Part shown: positions 1 through 10,700 of the stretch, piece by piece
Numbering within the stretch: the first letter of the stretch is position 1
Layout of the letters: each line of letters begins with the position of its first letter
NCBI GenBank assembly: GCA_015039315.1
Contig: WIDE01000052.1
Coordinates: 54,110 to 118,109, forward strand
Length of the DNA stretch: 64,000 nt
Direction: 5' to 3'
Origin: Clavulina sp. PMI_390
Lineage: Eukaryota; Basidiomycota; Agaricomycetes; Cantharellales; Hydnaceae
Notes under the pieces: generated by a model
Seen by the model: only the letters and a program-made list of their open reading frames with translations
The model's database searches: none
What the model was told of the DNA's origin: nothing
Program-made: the position numbers and the translations under genes

Positions 1-832
1 GAACCAAACAACCAAGGTAGTTGCATATGCGCAACAGGCACAGAAATTAGCATCTGGTCTTGGTCTCTTCGGGGCCGCTACTGAATCCACATCCGCGGCG
101 TCCTCGGTCTCTTCGGCCCAGCCTCGGGCATTGTTGACTGCTACTGATACGACTGCTGCGGCTTCCAAACCCTCCACAAGTAGCATATGGAATAAATGGG
201 CACCTGCTGCGATCGGTGCTGTTGCGGCAGGAGCTGCAGCCGGTGCTGCGTGGTACAAAAAAGAGGACTTGACAACGAGTGTGACTTGGGCGAGCGACCA
301 CTTGAAATATGTCGGCAACTTGTGGGACCAGAAGGGGCTGCATACCAGAGTAGAGAGCCTCATCGCAGTGCAGAAGGAAAGCGGCGTTTACTTCCATAAG
401 TAGGTCACGCTTCGTACCATATTCTGAGGAAATCTCATGATCATCTCCATAGCTTCTACACGCTTCTTCCCAAGAAATCTGCTCTTGAAGAACCAAGAAC
501 CTTCATCAACCTGCCAAGCAAGTCATCTGAAGCTTTTCAATATCACTCCGCCGTCCAAAATACCCTTGCCGAGGATGAGATCGCGGCACATATTGGTTTG
601 TTTCTTTCCCAAATCGTCGGCCCTCAATCTGACTAATGGTTCTGCTCTGCTAGCCATGTTCTCGCCAAAGACCAATGACGGGTATTATGATCTTGGCCTC
701 CAAACTGCCGACATTATCCGTCGGGCTCTAGAGGAAGCTAACCAGATTGAAGCTCGTGATGCGCTTGCTACGATGAAAAATATTGATCTGGGGGCCTCTC
801 ACGAGGAAAAAGAAGAAGATCTACTCAGTTAA
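1..832 (+). CDS. C-terminal part of a lipase-like alpha/beta hydrolase (5' end outside window)
   Basis: The reading frame is open from the first bases of the window, so the start lies upstream. Three exons can be joined in phase: 2 to about 401, about 450-590 and about 653-832 (stop TAA). The visible part begins with a low-complexity Ala/Ser/Thr linker and an Ala/Gly-rich stretch (AAIGAVAAGAAAGAAW) that could be a short membrane or flexible segment. A conserved tail follows with the motifs WASDHLKYVGNLWD, FYTLLPK, a DEIAAH motif, then MFSPKTNDGYYDLG. I recall this tail from fungal proteins whose N-terminal part is a DUF676-like serine-esterase fold. The catalytic domain is not in the window, so the enzyme call rests on the tail alone. 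It is followed by about 640 bases without a gene. Confidence 0.5.
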
Positions 833-1474
833 CGTAAGCGGTGATGACATTTCCTGCGTAATGGCCGTGCTGTGTATTTACGCCTGATATTTATGTTTGC
901 TCATCACTTGTACAGGACAATACTGGGCTAGGACGTGGTTGTTGATAATATGCGATATAATTCTTGGCGTGCAGCAGCTCCAGCATCACGGCGCGATCCT
1001 AGAACCGAACCTCTTTGCTTGGCCCTTTACCCTCCAACTCTCCCTTGACACGGTATATTACAATATCATTCCCCAAAATGAGAGAGCTGAAAATACCTGC
1101 TGAAGGCTTTGGTCATGTGATGGTAATACACAGTTGGAGGGGGGGGGGAGGGGATAGTCTCGGGTGAAGAGGTGGTCAATTGTCATGTCATAACGGGTTT
1201 TCTTCCAGTATCAATACTGATCACTGATAGGCATTTTTAGTGAACTACCCTACTGTAGAAAGTAGTGTCAAGCATAATCTCTATAGAGCTTTCATATTTG
1301 GACGGCCTTTGGAATGTTGATTATCTCAGCACATGGAGTCATCACATTTCCTGACTCATAATCCTCCATCACCTTTTTATCGTCATCACTGTCAGACTAC
1401 ACCGTGAGCACTACTGGTTTTATGTCGTTGAAATTGGCTGTGATACCTACCCCCAAACTCTTCTGATCTAGATC
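833..1474. other. intergenic region with a G-rich tract
   Basis: No convincing exon was found on either strand. It must hold the 3' UTR of the upstream hydrolase gene and the promoter of the PhzF-family gene. A G-rich run (about ten G, an A, then four G) starts near 1137. Short open frames here show no conserved sequence. Confidence 0.5.
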
Positions 1475-2464
1475 ATGAGCACTGAGCTGCATTTCGTGAC
1501 CTTGGATGTCTTCACCTCCACCCGATTCCACGGAAATCCCCTCGCAATCGTTTATGTACCCCCAGAAACGGAGATTTCTCAGGAGCAGAAGCTAACTATT
1601 TGCAAGGAATTCAATCTTTCCGAAACGGTTTTCCTTCACCGTCCGATGTCTGAGCTCACCCCAGACGGTGAAGTTGGTGATGTCAAGATCGACATCTTCA
1701 CCCCCGCCCAGGAGCTTCCTTTTGCAGGCCATCCAACAGTGGGGACTTCTTTTCATCTCCTTAGCCGATCGGCGGGCAGTCCTCAATGCAGTCTTATTAC
1801 CAAAGCTGGTCCCATCCCTGCCTCGTTCGACCCGTCGACCCTCAGGGTCAAGCTCGAGGTTCCTCATGCAATCACTATACATTCTGAGGTCTCCGTGCCT
1901 AGGGAGAAGATCGCAGCAGCTCTCGGGGTATCCTCTCTCCCAACTGAGTCCATTATTCCCAACGATACCAAAGGGGAGGGTGTTGCCCTAGTCTCTGTCG
2001 TCAAGGGCCTTGCATTTCTCCTCGTGCAGGTTTCATCTTTGGAAGTCCTTGGTGCCATGAAGAATACCGGAGTCAAACAAACCGCCGAGAAGCTAGGGCT
2101 GCAGGATCAGAGCGAGACGTTTATTGGTACCTATGTCTACTATGTTCAGGAGGAGCAGCCCACGAAGCTCGCTGTACGCACTAGGATGTTTGAGGGCCTC
2201 TGGGAGGATGCTGCAACAGGCTCTGCTGCGTCCTGCCTTGCCGGATATCTAAGTATCCAGAAGGCGTGGAAGTCTGATGGGGACCTGGAGCTGCAGAGCT
2301 TCGAGTTCACCCAGGGTGTCGAGATGGGCCGACAAAGTGATATCGGCCTTGCTGTGCAGATCGCTTCGAAGGCCACTGGTGGCCCGAATGATCAACCTCA
2401 GGTAGAGAAAATGTGGTTGAGCGGAACGGCGGTGACTGTGATGAAAGGGACAATCTTGGTGTAG
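1475..2464 (+). CDS. PhzF-family isomerase-like protein
   Basis: A single uninterrupted frame of 329 residues, the usual length for the PhzF/phenazine-biosynthesis-like family (diaminopimelate-epimerase fold, two similar lobes). The N-terminal lobe has the family start (FVTLDVFTSTRFHGNPLA) and the motif NLSETVF, whose Glu near residue 47 aligns with the catalytic acid of PhzF. PFAGHPTVGT follows. The second lobe carries WEDAATGSAASCLAGYL, the small-residue loop that faces the active site. In bacteria PhzF isomerises a dihydroxyanthranilate intermediate, but most fungal members have no known substrate, and no phenazine genes lie nearby. The gene is intronless, unlike most of its neighbours, and converges on the kinase-like/KH-like gene. 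Confidence 0.9.
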   Translation: MSTELHFVTLDVFTSTRFHGNPLAIVYVPPETEISQEQKLTICKEFNLSETVFLHRPMSELTPDGEVGDVKIDIFTPAQELPFAGHPTVGTSFHLLSRSAGSPQCSLITKAGPIPASFDPSTLRVKLEVPHAITIHSEVSVPREKIAAALGVSSLPTESIIPNDTKGEGVALVSVVKGLAFLLVQVSSLEVLGAMKNTGVKQTAEKLGLQDQSETFIGTYVYYVQEEQPTKLAVRTRMFEGLWEDAATGSAASCLAGYLSIQKAWKSDGDLELQSFEFTQGVEMGRQSDIGLAVQIASKATGGPNDQPQVEKMWLSGTAVTVMKGTILV

Positions 2465-2758
2465 GGTCAACTGGGTGTAGTAACTGTAACATAGGAAGAA
2501 TCAGAAATGAAGAATTGAAATCAATGCATCGAATATTTTGCAATGCTCGTCACTAATCTGCCCTCTGATTCTACGTTGCTTCTCAGTTTATTGTCTAACT
2601 AACGAGTTCTCATCAGCCAGGTGTTGTTTGATTGACGCTCGAACGATCACATATCATGTAGGAACGAGTTCTTCAGAACTGTAGGTATGTAAGAATTAGG
2701 TATTACCTACGTGTAAAAGATCATGCAATGTAATAAAGAATGCTACGTGATGAATATC

Positions 2759-5700
2759 TCAAGCCTGTGATCCAGCCTCTTCATGAGCCTCGGACTCATA
2801 GATGGGCGATACTGCAATACCGTCATCGCTCCCGGAATAAGAACTCATGGTCGAGCCCTTAGCTGGTGTCCTCCAGCGTTCGGCGATCTGTAAAGTAGCT
2901 CAGGGTCAGTCATGTCTCCCGGGTCTGATTGACAAAGAACGTACCACTCCAGGCCGCTTCAGCATGTTAATGGCCAGTCGCATATCAATCTTGTTGATAG
3001 CAGTCAGAACCCAGACACTTGATACAGGATCCGAGGTGAACGCCGTTCGCTCTTCGCCTTTCAGCTCTTCTACCACCACGCGAACGCCCTCAATCTCTCG
3101 CCGAAGATCAAGATCTCGCAAGTCTTCGGGAGTAGGTGAGGTGATAATGAAGGTTTCTCGACGCATAAGCCCGACGCGTTCCTATACAAAACAATTAGGC
3201 TGAATTTCTCGATATACTTCAAAATGCTTACCTTGAGAGTCTCGACCACGTCATGACAAGCACGGCGCGTGCCGAAGAAGCGAATTTTGTGTTGTCCTTC
3301 GATCTCGTCGGGGGTCAAGTATTTGACACCAACATCCGGATATGCTTTCTCTTCCAGTGGAGAGAGTTGGTGTACGCGCGACCGCATCAGCGCGTACATT
3401 GTTCTGGAAGAGATTGGGCAATCGATGGTTGCATGCGTGTCGCCGCGCCAGTCACCGCTCTCGTATGCCGAGAGGATAGCGTTCACAAGCGCTGGTTGGC
3501 CATCAATCCTCACAGTGCTCGAAGGAGAATCTTTTTCGGGGCTTTACAACCAATAACACGGATCAGTGTGGGCTCATGACCATGGATGAGGTATATCATA
3601 GAGTGCTCACAAGTTGACAAACACCTCGTGGTGCATCCTATCACATTCAATACGGCAGCGACGAACGATATGGCTGATGGAGGACTTGAGGAGAGAAAGA
3701 TCTTCAGGCTCGGCGTTGAAGTAGACAGTCGTCTCTTGATCAATTTCATCAAGGACGTCCTGCGCTACGTCGCGTGCATCCAATACATGCTCACGGGGGC
3801 CAAGGAAGAAAATCTTTCCCTTTTCAGGATCAACGCGGACGGACAGATCTCCCGTGTTCAGAGACGCTAGACGAAGCAGTTCTCGGGAATCAGGCATCGA
3901 AAGTCGAGTGCGGGCACGTCTAGAGAGGAAGAGTTGGTCGCCGAAGTAGTTTCCTCGAACCATGCCGATCACCTATGGAACGTAGGGTAAGACTGTGAAG
4001 GGGACGAGCATGAGTAGAGTGACGCACATATTCCATCTCGCCTGCGACTTGATCAGCATCGCCCTCTCTTCCACTAATGACCAGTTCCTGACTACTGGGA
4101 TCCACAGAAACCATGACTTGTCGTTGAGAGGCAGTCTCGTCTGTCCCAGTGATCTTTCGCGTGAACCTTCGTCCAAATGCAAGTCGACGAGTGATATCCG
4201 GCATCTACGAGTGGAAGACATCTGAGCTGTTGTGCGAGGCTATAAGAGAATTCCCACTAACCTTTTTCCTGGCGGTTGCCAGGGTCCGTGTCAAGCTGAG
4301 GTGTTCACTCTTGTCATCTGCTGGAGAGGAAGAGGCAGAAGAGGGTATCTAGGAGTACACAACCAACCACCAATTAGCTCATACTGACACGCAACGACGT
4401 CACCTGTCAAACCTACAGAGAAAATCTTGGAACCTGGGGAAGCCAATCCCAGGTCTAGCCCTGGCACTAGCTTTTCTTCAGTCTGAATAGTCAAGCTGCG
4501 ACTCGTCGTAGATCGCGGCGAACTCGTTACACTCTACCCAAAAAAGCAAGTTTGAGCATCCTGGCCCGGGGTGTATACGCAGCTCATTTATGAATGGAAA
4601 CCCACCTCAGCTTTTACAAATGGAGTAGCAGGGATGGCAGAGGCCGGCGGCGGCGGGGGTGGTGGAGCGTTAATCTCAGCCAACTTCTTCCTGACTTCCT
4701 CAATGGTAGCACGATCCTCCGGTCGCTGCTTCCAGCACTCCTCGCAGAGCGCCATATACTTTGCCCTTGCCGCCTGCTTCTCAGCAAATCCATCGGGGAG
4801 GGCTGGTCGCCCGTTCCGCTGAACGTGAGTTCGAATGGCAACCACATCGTCCATATCAGAGAAGGGGTCTAACTCGGTCATAAGCTCAAAGACAGTCATG
4901 CCCAGGGAATAGATGTCTGAGGGGAGCGACGAGCGAACGAGGGAGTTGGAGCTATCAGGATCTTCGCTGATCTCTGGAGCCGTCCACCTAGTACGAATGA
5001 GACTGTGCGCATGAGAGGCCCAACACGGGTAACCAAGCACAAGCGATACATACCGGACAGCTTTTCCATCCCGATGGAAAGTTGAAGATCGCTGGACATT
5101 ATGCTGGAACCGAGCAAGCCCATAATCTGTTATTAGTGGAGTACCATCCGAAGCAATCATGATGTTTTGCTACAACGTGGTCGAACATTAGTTGGTGACG
5201 TAGTCCACTATGGATAAAGAAAATAGATAGGATCCCACATACTCCTCGGATATCACCATGAGGTACTGGTGGAACTCGCGAGTGGAGATATTGGATGCCG
5301 GCTGTGATGCCATCAAGCTACCGGGTGATCAGCCCGTGGTCCAGCAGACTAGAACTTGTAATCATGCTTACCAGTTTAGCAAAGTCGACATGTCGACTTT
5401 CGTCGGTGGCTTTTTTGAGATAATCTCGCACGTTCCCCTCAGCATGATATTCAGCGACGTGGGAGTAGGGGAAGTCTTGACAAACACCGATGATCTTCAG
5501 TATGTTCGCGTGGCCAAGTTGTCGCCATGAGAGCATTTGCGCTCTCCACCGCTATCAGATATGAATGATTAGAACGATTGATGTCGCGCATAGAGGAAGA
5601 AAAGCTCACCTGGTCTACATGAAGAGTTTGGTCCAGTTCCAGCACTGTTGTCACTGCTACGTCCACCCCACGATAGGTTCCTTTGTACGTTGATGCATAA

Positions 5701-6654
5701 CCTTGCTGCCTGAAAGGCTCTTCTTCCTTTGTGATGCCACCTAGGATGATGTTGGATGGAAAAGCGCTAGTGGAATCGCTCAGTTCCTTGAGCAGTTTTA
5801 GAATCTCCCCGCGATCCGGATCATCGACGGGCCTGCCGTCAAGAAACTAGTGCGAGATGAGGGGTGGGAATCATTTAGCTGGAATTATGGAGGCTGCAGA
5901 CATCAGATGGCTTATAGCTTACTACTTGCAAAGACCCCAGGAACAGCTCTGCGCGTGGGGTGTCGAGTGATTTCGCCGCAGCGAGCAAAGCGTCATCCGC
6001 TCGAATGGCATGATACGCTCTGCGTATGCCCTCAAAATCTACGGGAACCGGCCGAGATCTCTGTGGAGGAGAAGATAAAAGAAAGAAAAGAGATGAAACA
6101 CGCGTTCAGAAGACCGATGATGCCATCGAAGACCGAACAGAAGCTGTTGACAAATGTACGCACCCTCTTCGCCACCTTTTCAATTTGTGTGACCGCATCT
6201 TGCACCTTATCGCGGATGCTCGCCATCTGGGTGAGGCTGTCGACAGCACTGAGGTCGTTCCATGTCGTGATGTTCTCTAATAGCCGAGTGCATGCTCTGA
6301 AGCCATACAGCTTAGCATGCGCATCTGGGAATGAAATCCCATGTGAAGAAAAAAAAACGCACTTGCGGACTTTGCTAGCGTCCGAGCCAGCGAGGTCGTT
6401 GAGGAATTTGTTGGATGCCTTGACGATGTTGACGCAGTGGTCCTGTCCGTCGTAAAGTCCGACAGCAACGTCAGGTGGATCAACAACAGGAGACCCAGAA
6501 ACTGAATAGATTGCGGTTTTAGACTCACGGAGTAAACACCCTTGTAATGTGTTGGGACTGGTAAAGCAGTGATTACTGTGCTCGTTGATGCCCGAGATGT
6601 CCTCGATGACGAGGAGACGACGGAACGTGTTCGTGAAGATACAGAAGAAGACAT
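2759..6654 (-). CDS. kinase-like protein with C-terminal KH-like repeats (probable pseudokinase)
   Basis: A multi-exon gene whose exons join in phase from ATG 6654 to TGA 2759. About 140 N-terminal residues are predicted mainly helical. The kinase-like domain then begins (GITKEEEPFRQQGYASTYKG). It departs from active kinases: the glycine loop is degenerate, the beta-3 Lys is absent (DVAVTTV), no clear alpha-C Glu is seen, the catalytic loop reads PHGDIRG and the metal motif is DYG. The C-lobe is otherwise normal (TAPEI, SDIYSLGMTVFELMTE, ECWKQRPEDRATIEEV). A Pro-rich linker follows. Then come several units with the KH-like pattern of a beta strand, a strand ending in I-x-G and an amphipathic helix, for example VSVDPSSQELVISGREGDAD, VRVDPEKGKIFFLGPREHV and GQHKIRFFGTRRACHDVVE. 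The join between the parts uses introns near 4605-4530, 4390-4320 and 4270-4205, all phase-consistent. The alternative is two genes, the kinase-like one ending at 4588 and a KH-like gene starting at ATG 4204. Family and function are unknown to me. Confidence 0.6.
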
Positions 6655-7572
6655 GATGGGTCGTGACGCAAAGGCCGTCTGAGGGGACGATGGGAAAGTA
6701 CGAAACTGAGATAGTTGGGAAGAGGAAAGAGGGAGAGTGTGCTGGGGAGCAGTGGCGCTTTTTCTTTACGCAGCTCTTTTGCTTTTGACAGGGTGATACA
6801 AGGGAAATATAGGAGTCAGAAATTGGGTGCACGCCGTGGCCTCGAGGCGGGTGATCAGAACCCCAACCCAAGCGATGCTGATGCGGCCCAAGTATTCTCG
6901 TCGGACCTTCCATATGCTTTCGAATGTCGTAGAATCCATCTGCGCATCAATCGCCAGCCAAGGCACTTTCCAACCGATTTGGTTCATGGTTGCCTGGAAC
7001 TCGGCACGGTCGTAGAATTCTATCGATTCAATTCTGTTATGGGGTGGATACAAAGATACTATTGGCGAGGCAACAAGGATACAAAGGTGGGTTGAATGAG
7101 CCCGTCATCGCAATCATCCACTACCTAGCCACCACCACATAGCAGTGTTCAGCGCTGGCGGCTGAACAGCGCATTCTGCAGCCCTTAACCCAGAATGGGA
7201 AGATCATAATGTGCCGAAGGCTCCCGGAATATAATCTTTTTCCGCGACTATGAATAACCCCGGGCAGCGCCCTGTTGATGATTTGCTGGTGCGCAACGGA
7301 TCCTGACCGAACATGGGATCGGCCAATAGCACAACAAGCTCTCAGTTCGGTCAGGCGGCGTTACGAGGGGGTTGACGTGAATGCTGTCTGCCATTCTTTG
7401 AACATGTTGTTACATCTTCTGGCGGATATACCACAACGAGAAAGGAGAGGGCGGATGTTGAGCAGGTGGTGTTTGGCGACTTGTTTGTCCCGAGGACGTG
7501 TCAGTTCGCCTTCCTCTTTCGGAACCCAAGCTTCAACCCCAGTCGTGCTCTACAGCTCACTCGCTCATTCCA
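6655..7572. other. divergent intergenic region
   Basis: About 920 bases lie between the start of the kinase-like/KH-like gene (minus strand) and the start of SWC4 (plus strand), so it should contain both promoters. Open frames at 6766-7053 (minus) and 6715-7095 (plus) overlap each other. The minus one has no ATG start and neither matches a family I recognise. No TATA-like element was clear. Confidence 0.4.
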
Positions 7573-9533
7573 ATGGCGAGCTCGTCAGATCTTCGGGCAA
7601 TCTTCTCTCTACCTCAAAGTACGCCAGGTGCTTCTACCTCGACGACCGTAAAGAAGGCACCGGGTGCGAGGAAACCAGAAGGAATCTCGCGTGAACTCTA
7701 CTCGCTCATTGGCGATTCTGCGCCTTCTCTCGTGGCACAATATGCCCAGCCGAAATATAAGCCTAAACTAAAGTTTGCGAAAGACTCGCCGACATGGTAT
7801 GTCGTGTGCATCCATCCGGCTCCATGAGGCTCATGGATACTTGCGAATGGCGATTCACCTTTCTCTGTGCACGCTTGCCATCAGGACCTGGAAGACCTTT
7901 AAGAATCCCGGGAGAAAGGACAAGCTGGAGCTAGGTCACTGGACCAAGCATAGTGGCGAGGAGCCAGAAGGTTCGGCATGAGGCGGCTGGGGTAGATTGA
8001 CATTGTATGCTCACATCTTTTTTGCGGTCTAGACTATTCGTTCGGCAAGTATAATCGACCTTCCCAAGTGGTCGATTACACGCAGGAGGAATACACAAAA
8101 CTCCTCCAAGGTTAATCCCCCAGCTTTTCGCCGCTCGTTTCCGGTCGCCGAACCTAATTTTTGATAGATGATGACTGGACCAAGGAGGAAACCGACTACT
8201 TGTTCACCCTGGCGAGGGAATTCGATCTTCGGTTCCTTATCATGGCAGATAGATACAAGTTTACAGGGGGAAAGGACCGTCGAATTGAGGTATGCTTTCT
8301 GGTAATATCGAGCATGGCGAGTGGCTCACTCTTGCATGCAGGATCTGCAAGACCGTTACTATGCTGTATGCAGACGCCTCATTCGAAATCGACCATGGGC
8401 CGGCGACGAATCCTCTAAAACACATACCCTATCAAACTACTCGTTTGATGTTGGTGCGTCACTTCGTCCGCATGGAGGCTGGCCCTTATCCTCTAATTAC
8501 CTCTCAGCCCAGGAACGCATGCGCAAGGAATATCTACGGAATCTTTTCAACCGCACCCCTGAGCAGATTGCAGAAGAAGAAGCACTCTATGTTGAAGTCA
8601 AACGACTGGAAGCGAACGAGAAACGTTGGGCCAAGGAGCGCGATGAACTCTTGCGCACTCAGTTGGGCGTTGAAAGCGGGTTATCCACACTCAACACTAA
8701 CTGGGATGTGATCAGCGGTAGCAATGTCCTACCTGCATCTGCCCTTGGCGGCCTTGGAGGTGGCGGACGTGCAATCAAGGGTATGAAGAGAGAAGGCACC
8801 GCAGAACTCTCTAGCATACCACGAAAGGATCGAGCATATGGTGAGCACCACCCGCACTCCTCATTTCGTTGTCTCGTGCGACAAGATCTCTGACATGTCA
8901 TACACCTTCTCAATCTCAACCACCCTTCCATCATCACAATCATGATCAGATATCACGCATTGCATTACACGCACTGACAACCTCCCCACGAACACCAAAT
9001 CCGGCACTCAAGCAGCCCACTTCCGCTCCACACGCGTACCCATTCCCAAGCAAGCATCTGCAGCTAAAATCACGGCCATCCTCGCCGAGAATGGAATCTC
9101 CGTCTCGCGTCTCGTCATGCCCACGCGTCCCAACGTCGAACGTCTCGAGATGCTTCAGCAGGCGGCGAACATGCTATTCGAGGTGAAGAAGAATTTGGAC
9201 CGTGTGGAGTACGAAGTGGCGCGGTTAAAGGCGCAGAAAGAGGCGTTGGAAGGAGAAGGCGCTGCAGACGCAGACGGGGATGGAGATGGGGATGGTGAAG
9301 GGGAGGTGGATGGAGGAAGTGAGATGGATATTGAGGATGATGAGGATGATGAGCCACATCCTGAACCATTGGTACTACCTTCATTTTATATTTATTTCCG
9401 ACCCCGACCCCACTCTGACATGTCTTGTTGTTGGTAGGCGCAGGCCCTTTTACGAAAACGCTCGATGTCGACTTCGTCGGCGGGAACATCTAATACGACG
9501 AAGGGAGGGAACAAGCGGGTACGGCGAGACTAG
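7573..9533 (+). CDS. SWC4: SWR1-complex protein 4 / DMAP1 homologue
   Basis: Subunit shared by the NuA4 histone acetyltransferase and the SWR1 H2A.Z-exchange complexes in yeast; it acts in the nucleus at chromatin. The N-terminal part has the family motif series around ELYSLIGDSAPSLV, FKNPGRKDKLELGHWTK and YSFGKYNRP. The Swc4-type SANT/Myb-like domain follows (DDDWTKEETDYLFTLAREFD then RFLIMADRY). Next comes a charged coiled coil (FNRTPEQIAEEEALYVEVKR), a second conserved region (LVMPTRPNVERLEMLQQAAN) and an acidic Asp/Glu/Gly tail before a basic end. At least six short introns interrupt the gene. The start at 7573 puts the MASSSDLR sequence in frame with the conserved N-terminus. The gene ends about 170 bases from the convergent fasciclin gene. 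Confidence 0.93.
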
Positions 9534-9703
9534 TGATCTTGCTCCACCTTCTTTGTATCGTGTCTCCGTGTACATTTCTTGACTATGTAACGATGGTGAT
9601 TTCATATGATACTATTCAACACACTACGACTAGGAGCGGGAATTATGGATACAACGTGAGGAGCGAACACGAAACAGAGAGAGAGAAAACCAGATGGAGC
9701 CTT

Positions 9704-10599
9704 TTAGTAATATTCAACCGTCCCCTCAATGACATATATAACCCCATTTGCCGCCTTGGAGAGGGCCGTCAGTGACGCACATAACATAACCGAAGCCCTT
9801 ATTCGAGCAGCACTCACCTCGACTTGATTCACAATCTTGACGTCAGGATACAATAGATAGTGTTCCCAATCTCCAGCAGCGTTCTTTTGTGAAGTGAAAT
9901 GGACATTGGTACCGTCGTGGAGCGTAGGGAAAGTCTCCTCAGATGACAGGGAGATAGGATGTTGCTGCGTGCGATAAAGTGTGTGAGGTGAGAACATAGA
10001 CATAGCAATGAACATAGGAGCGTACAGGAATGATATGCGACGAGACCCAGTTCCGCACGTTTTCTTCATCTGCCTTGTCCTGTGGGGAGTATCAGATAAA
10101 CCATTCGGGAAGGAGGCTAGGGGTTCAGAACACGTACGAGTTGCTCTTCTGAAATCCCAATTTCACCGTCTGGGACTGAATCAGTGGAAGGAGGGGGTCC
10201 TTGGTGGCTATTTTCATTCCAGTCCAAGAGTGAGGTGACCAGAAGAGAAAGTTAGCTCGGAACGATGTGGGCTGGCACGGCCAATGACCGCATGGATGCT
10301 CACGGTTTCCGGGCAAGGGCGAGAACTGCCTTGTTCGTTGGGACTAGCACCGTTGAGCCAGTACTCCTGTCATTCAGCCTCCCAGCAACGTCAGTGAGCT
10401 TGCGCAGGTAGTCCCCGAAGATAGTCGTCCGACGCTCGATCATAATGAGATCATATAGCGTGGGTTCTCCAGCACTGAGAGGAGCCTCCGAAGCGCTCAT
10501 GGCTGGTTCCGCGGGGTTGAGTGGTAGCTGAGAGGCGTTTGAGAGAGAGAAACTGGCCAACGACAGGAGAGCAAGGAGCACGCGAGCGCGAGGATACAT
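9704..10599 (-). CDS. secreted single-domain fasciclin (FAS1) protein
   Basis: The product begins with a signal peptide (RVLLALLSLASFSLSNA), so it is secreted or held at the cell surface. A single FAS1 domain follows: TLYDLIMIERRTTIFGDYL at its start, the H1-like box STVLVPTNKAVLALARKP, then a second conserved part with WVSSHIIP and the terminal VKIVNQVE and GVIYVIEGTV motifs. Exon 1 ends near 10305. Exon 2, which starts PHQGPPPSTD, joins it in phase 2. FAS1 proteins are usually adhesion or cell-wall proteins, and single-domain fungal forms have no assigned role here. The start chosen is the ATG directly before the signal peptide; an upstream in-frame codon would place a basic stretch before it. 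Confidence 0.85.
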
Positions 10600-10700
10600 T
10601 CTTGAGCGTCGAGCGGTGACGGAATGTGACAGATTTGGGTGTTTACCTAACACTCTCCCACGCCCCTCCTCTCCTTCGCTGCTCGACCTCTGGACGAATA

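Noticed and set aside
1475..2464. Phenazine biosynthetic cluster suggested by the PhzF-like protein
   Set aside because: No other phenazine or secondary-metabolism gene lies nearby; PhzF-like proteins are common in fungi without phenazines.
6766..7053. Minus-strand frame with protein-like segments upstream of SWC4
   Set aside because: No ATG start, overlaps a plus-strand frame of similar length, and no recognised motif.
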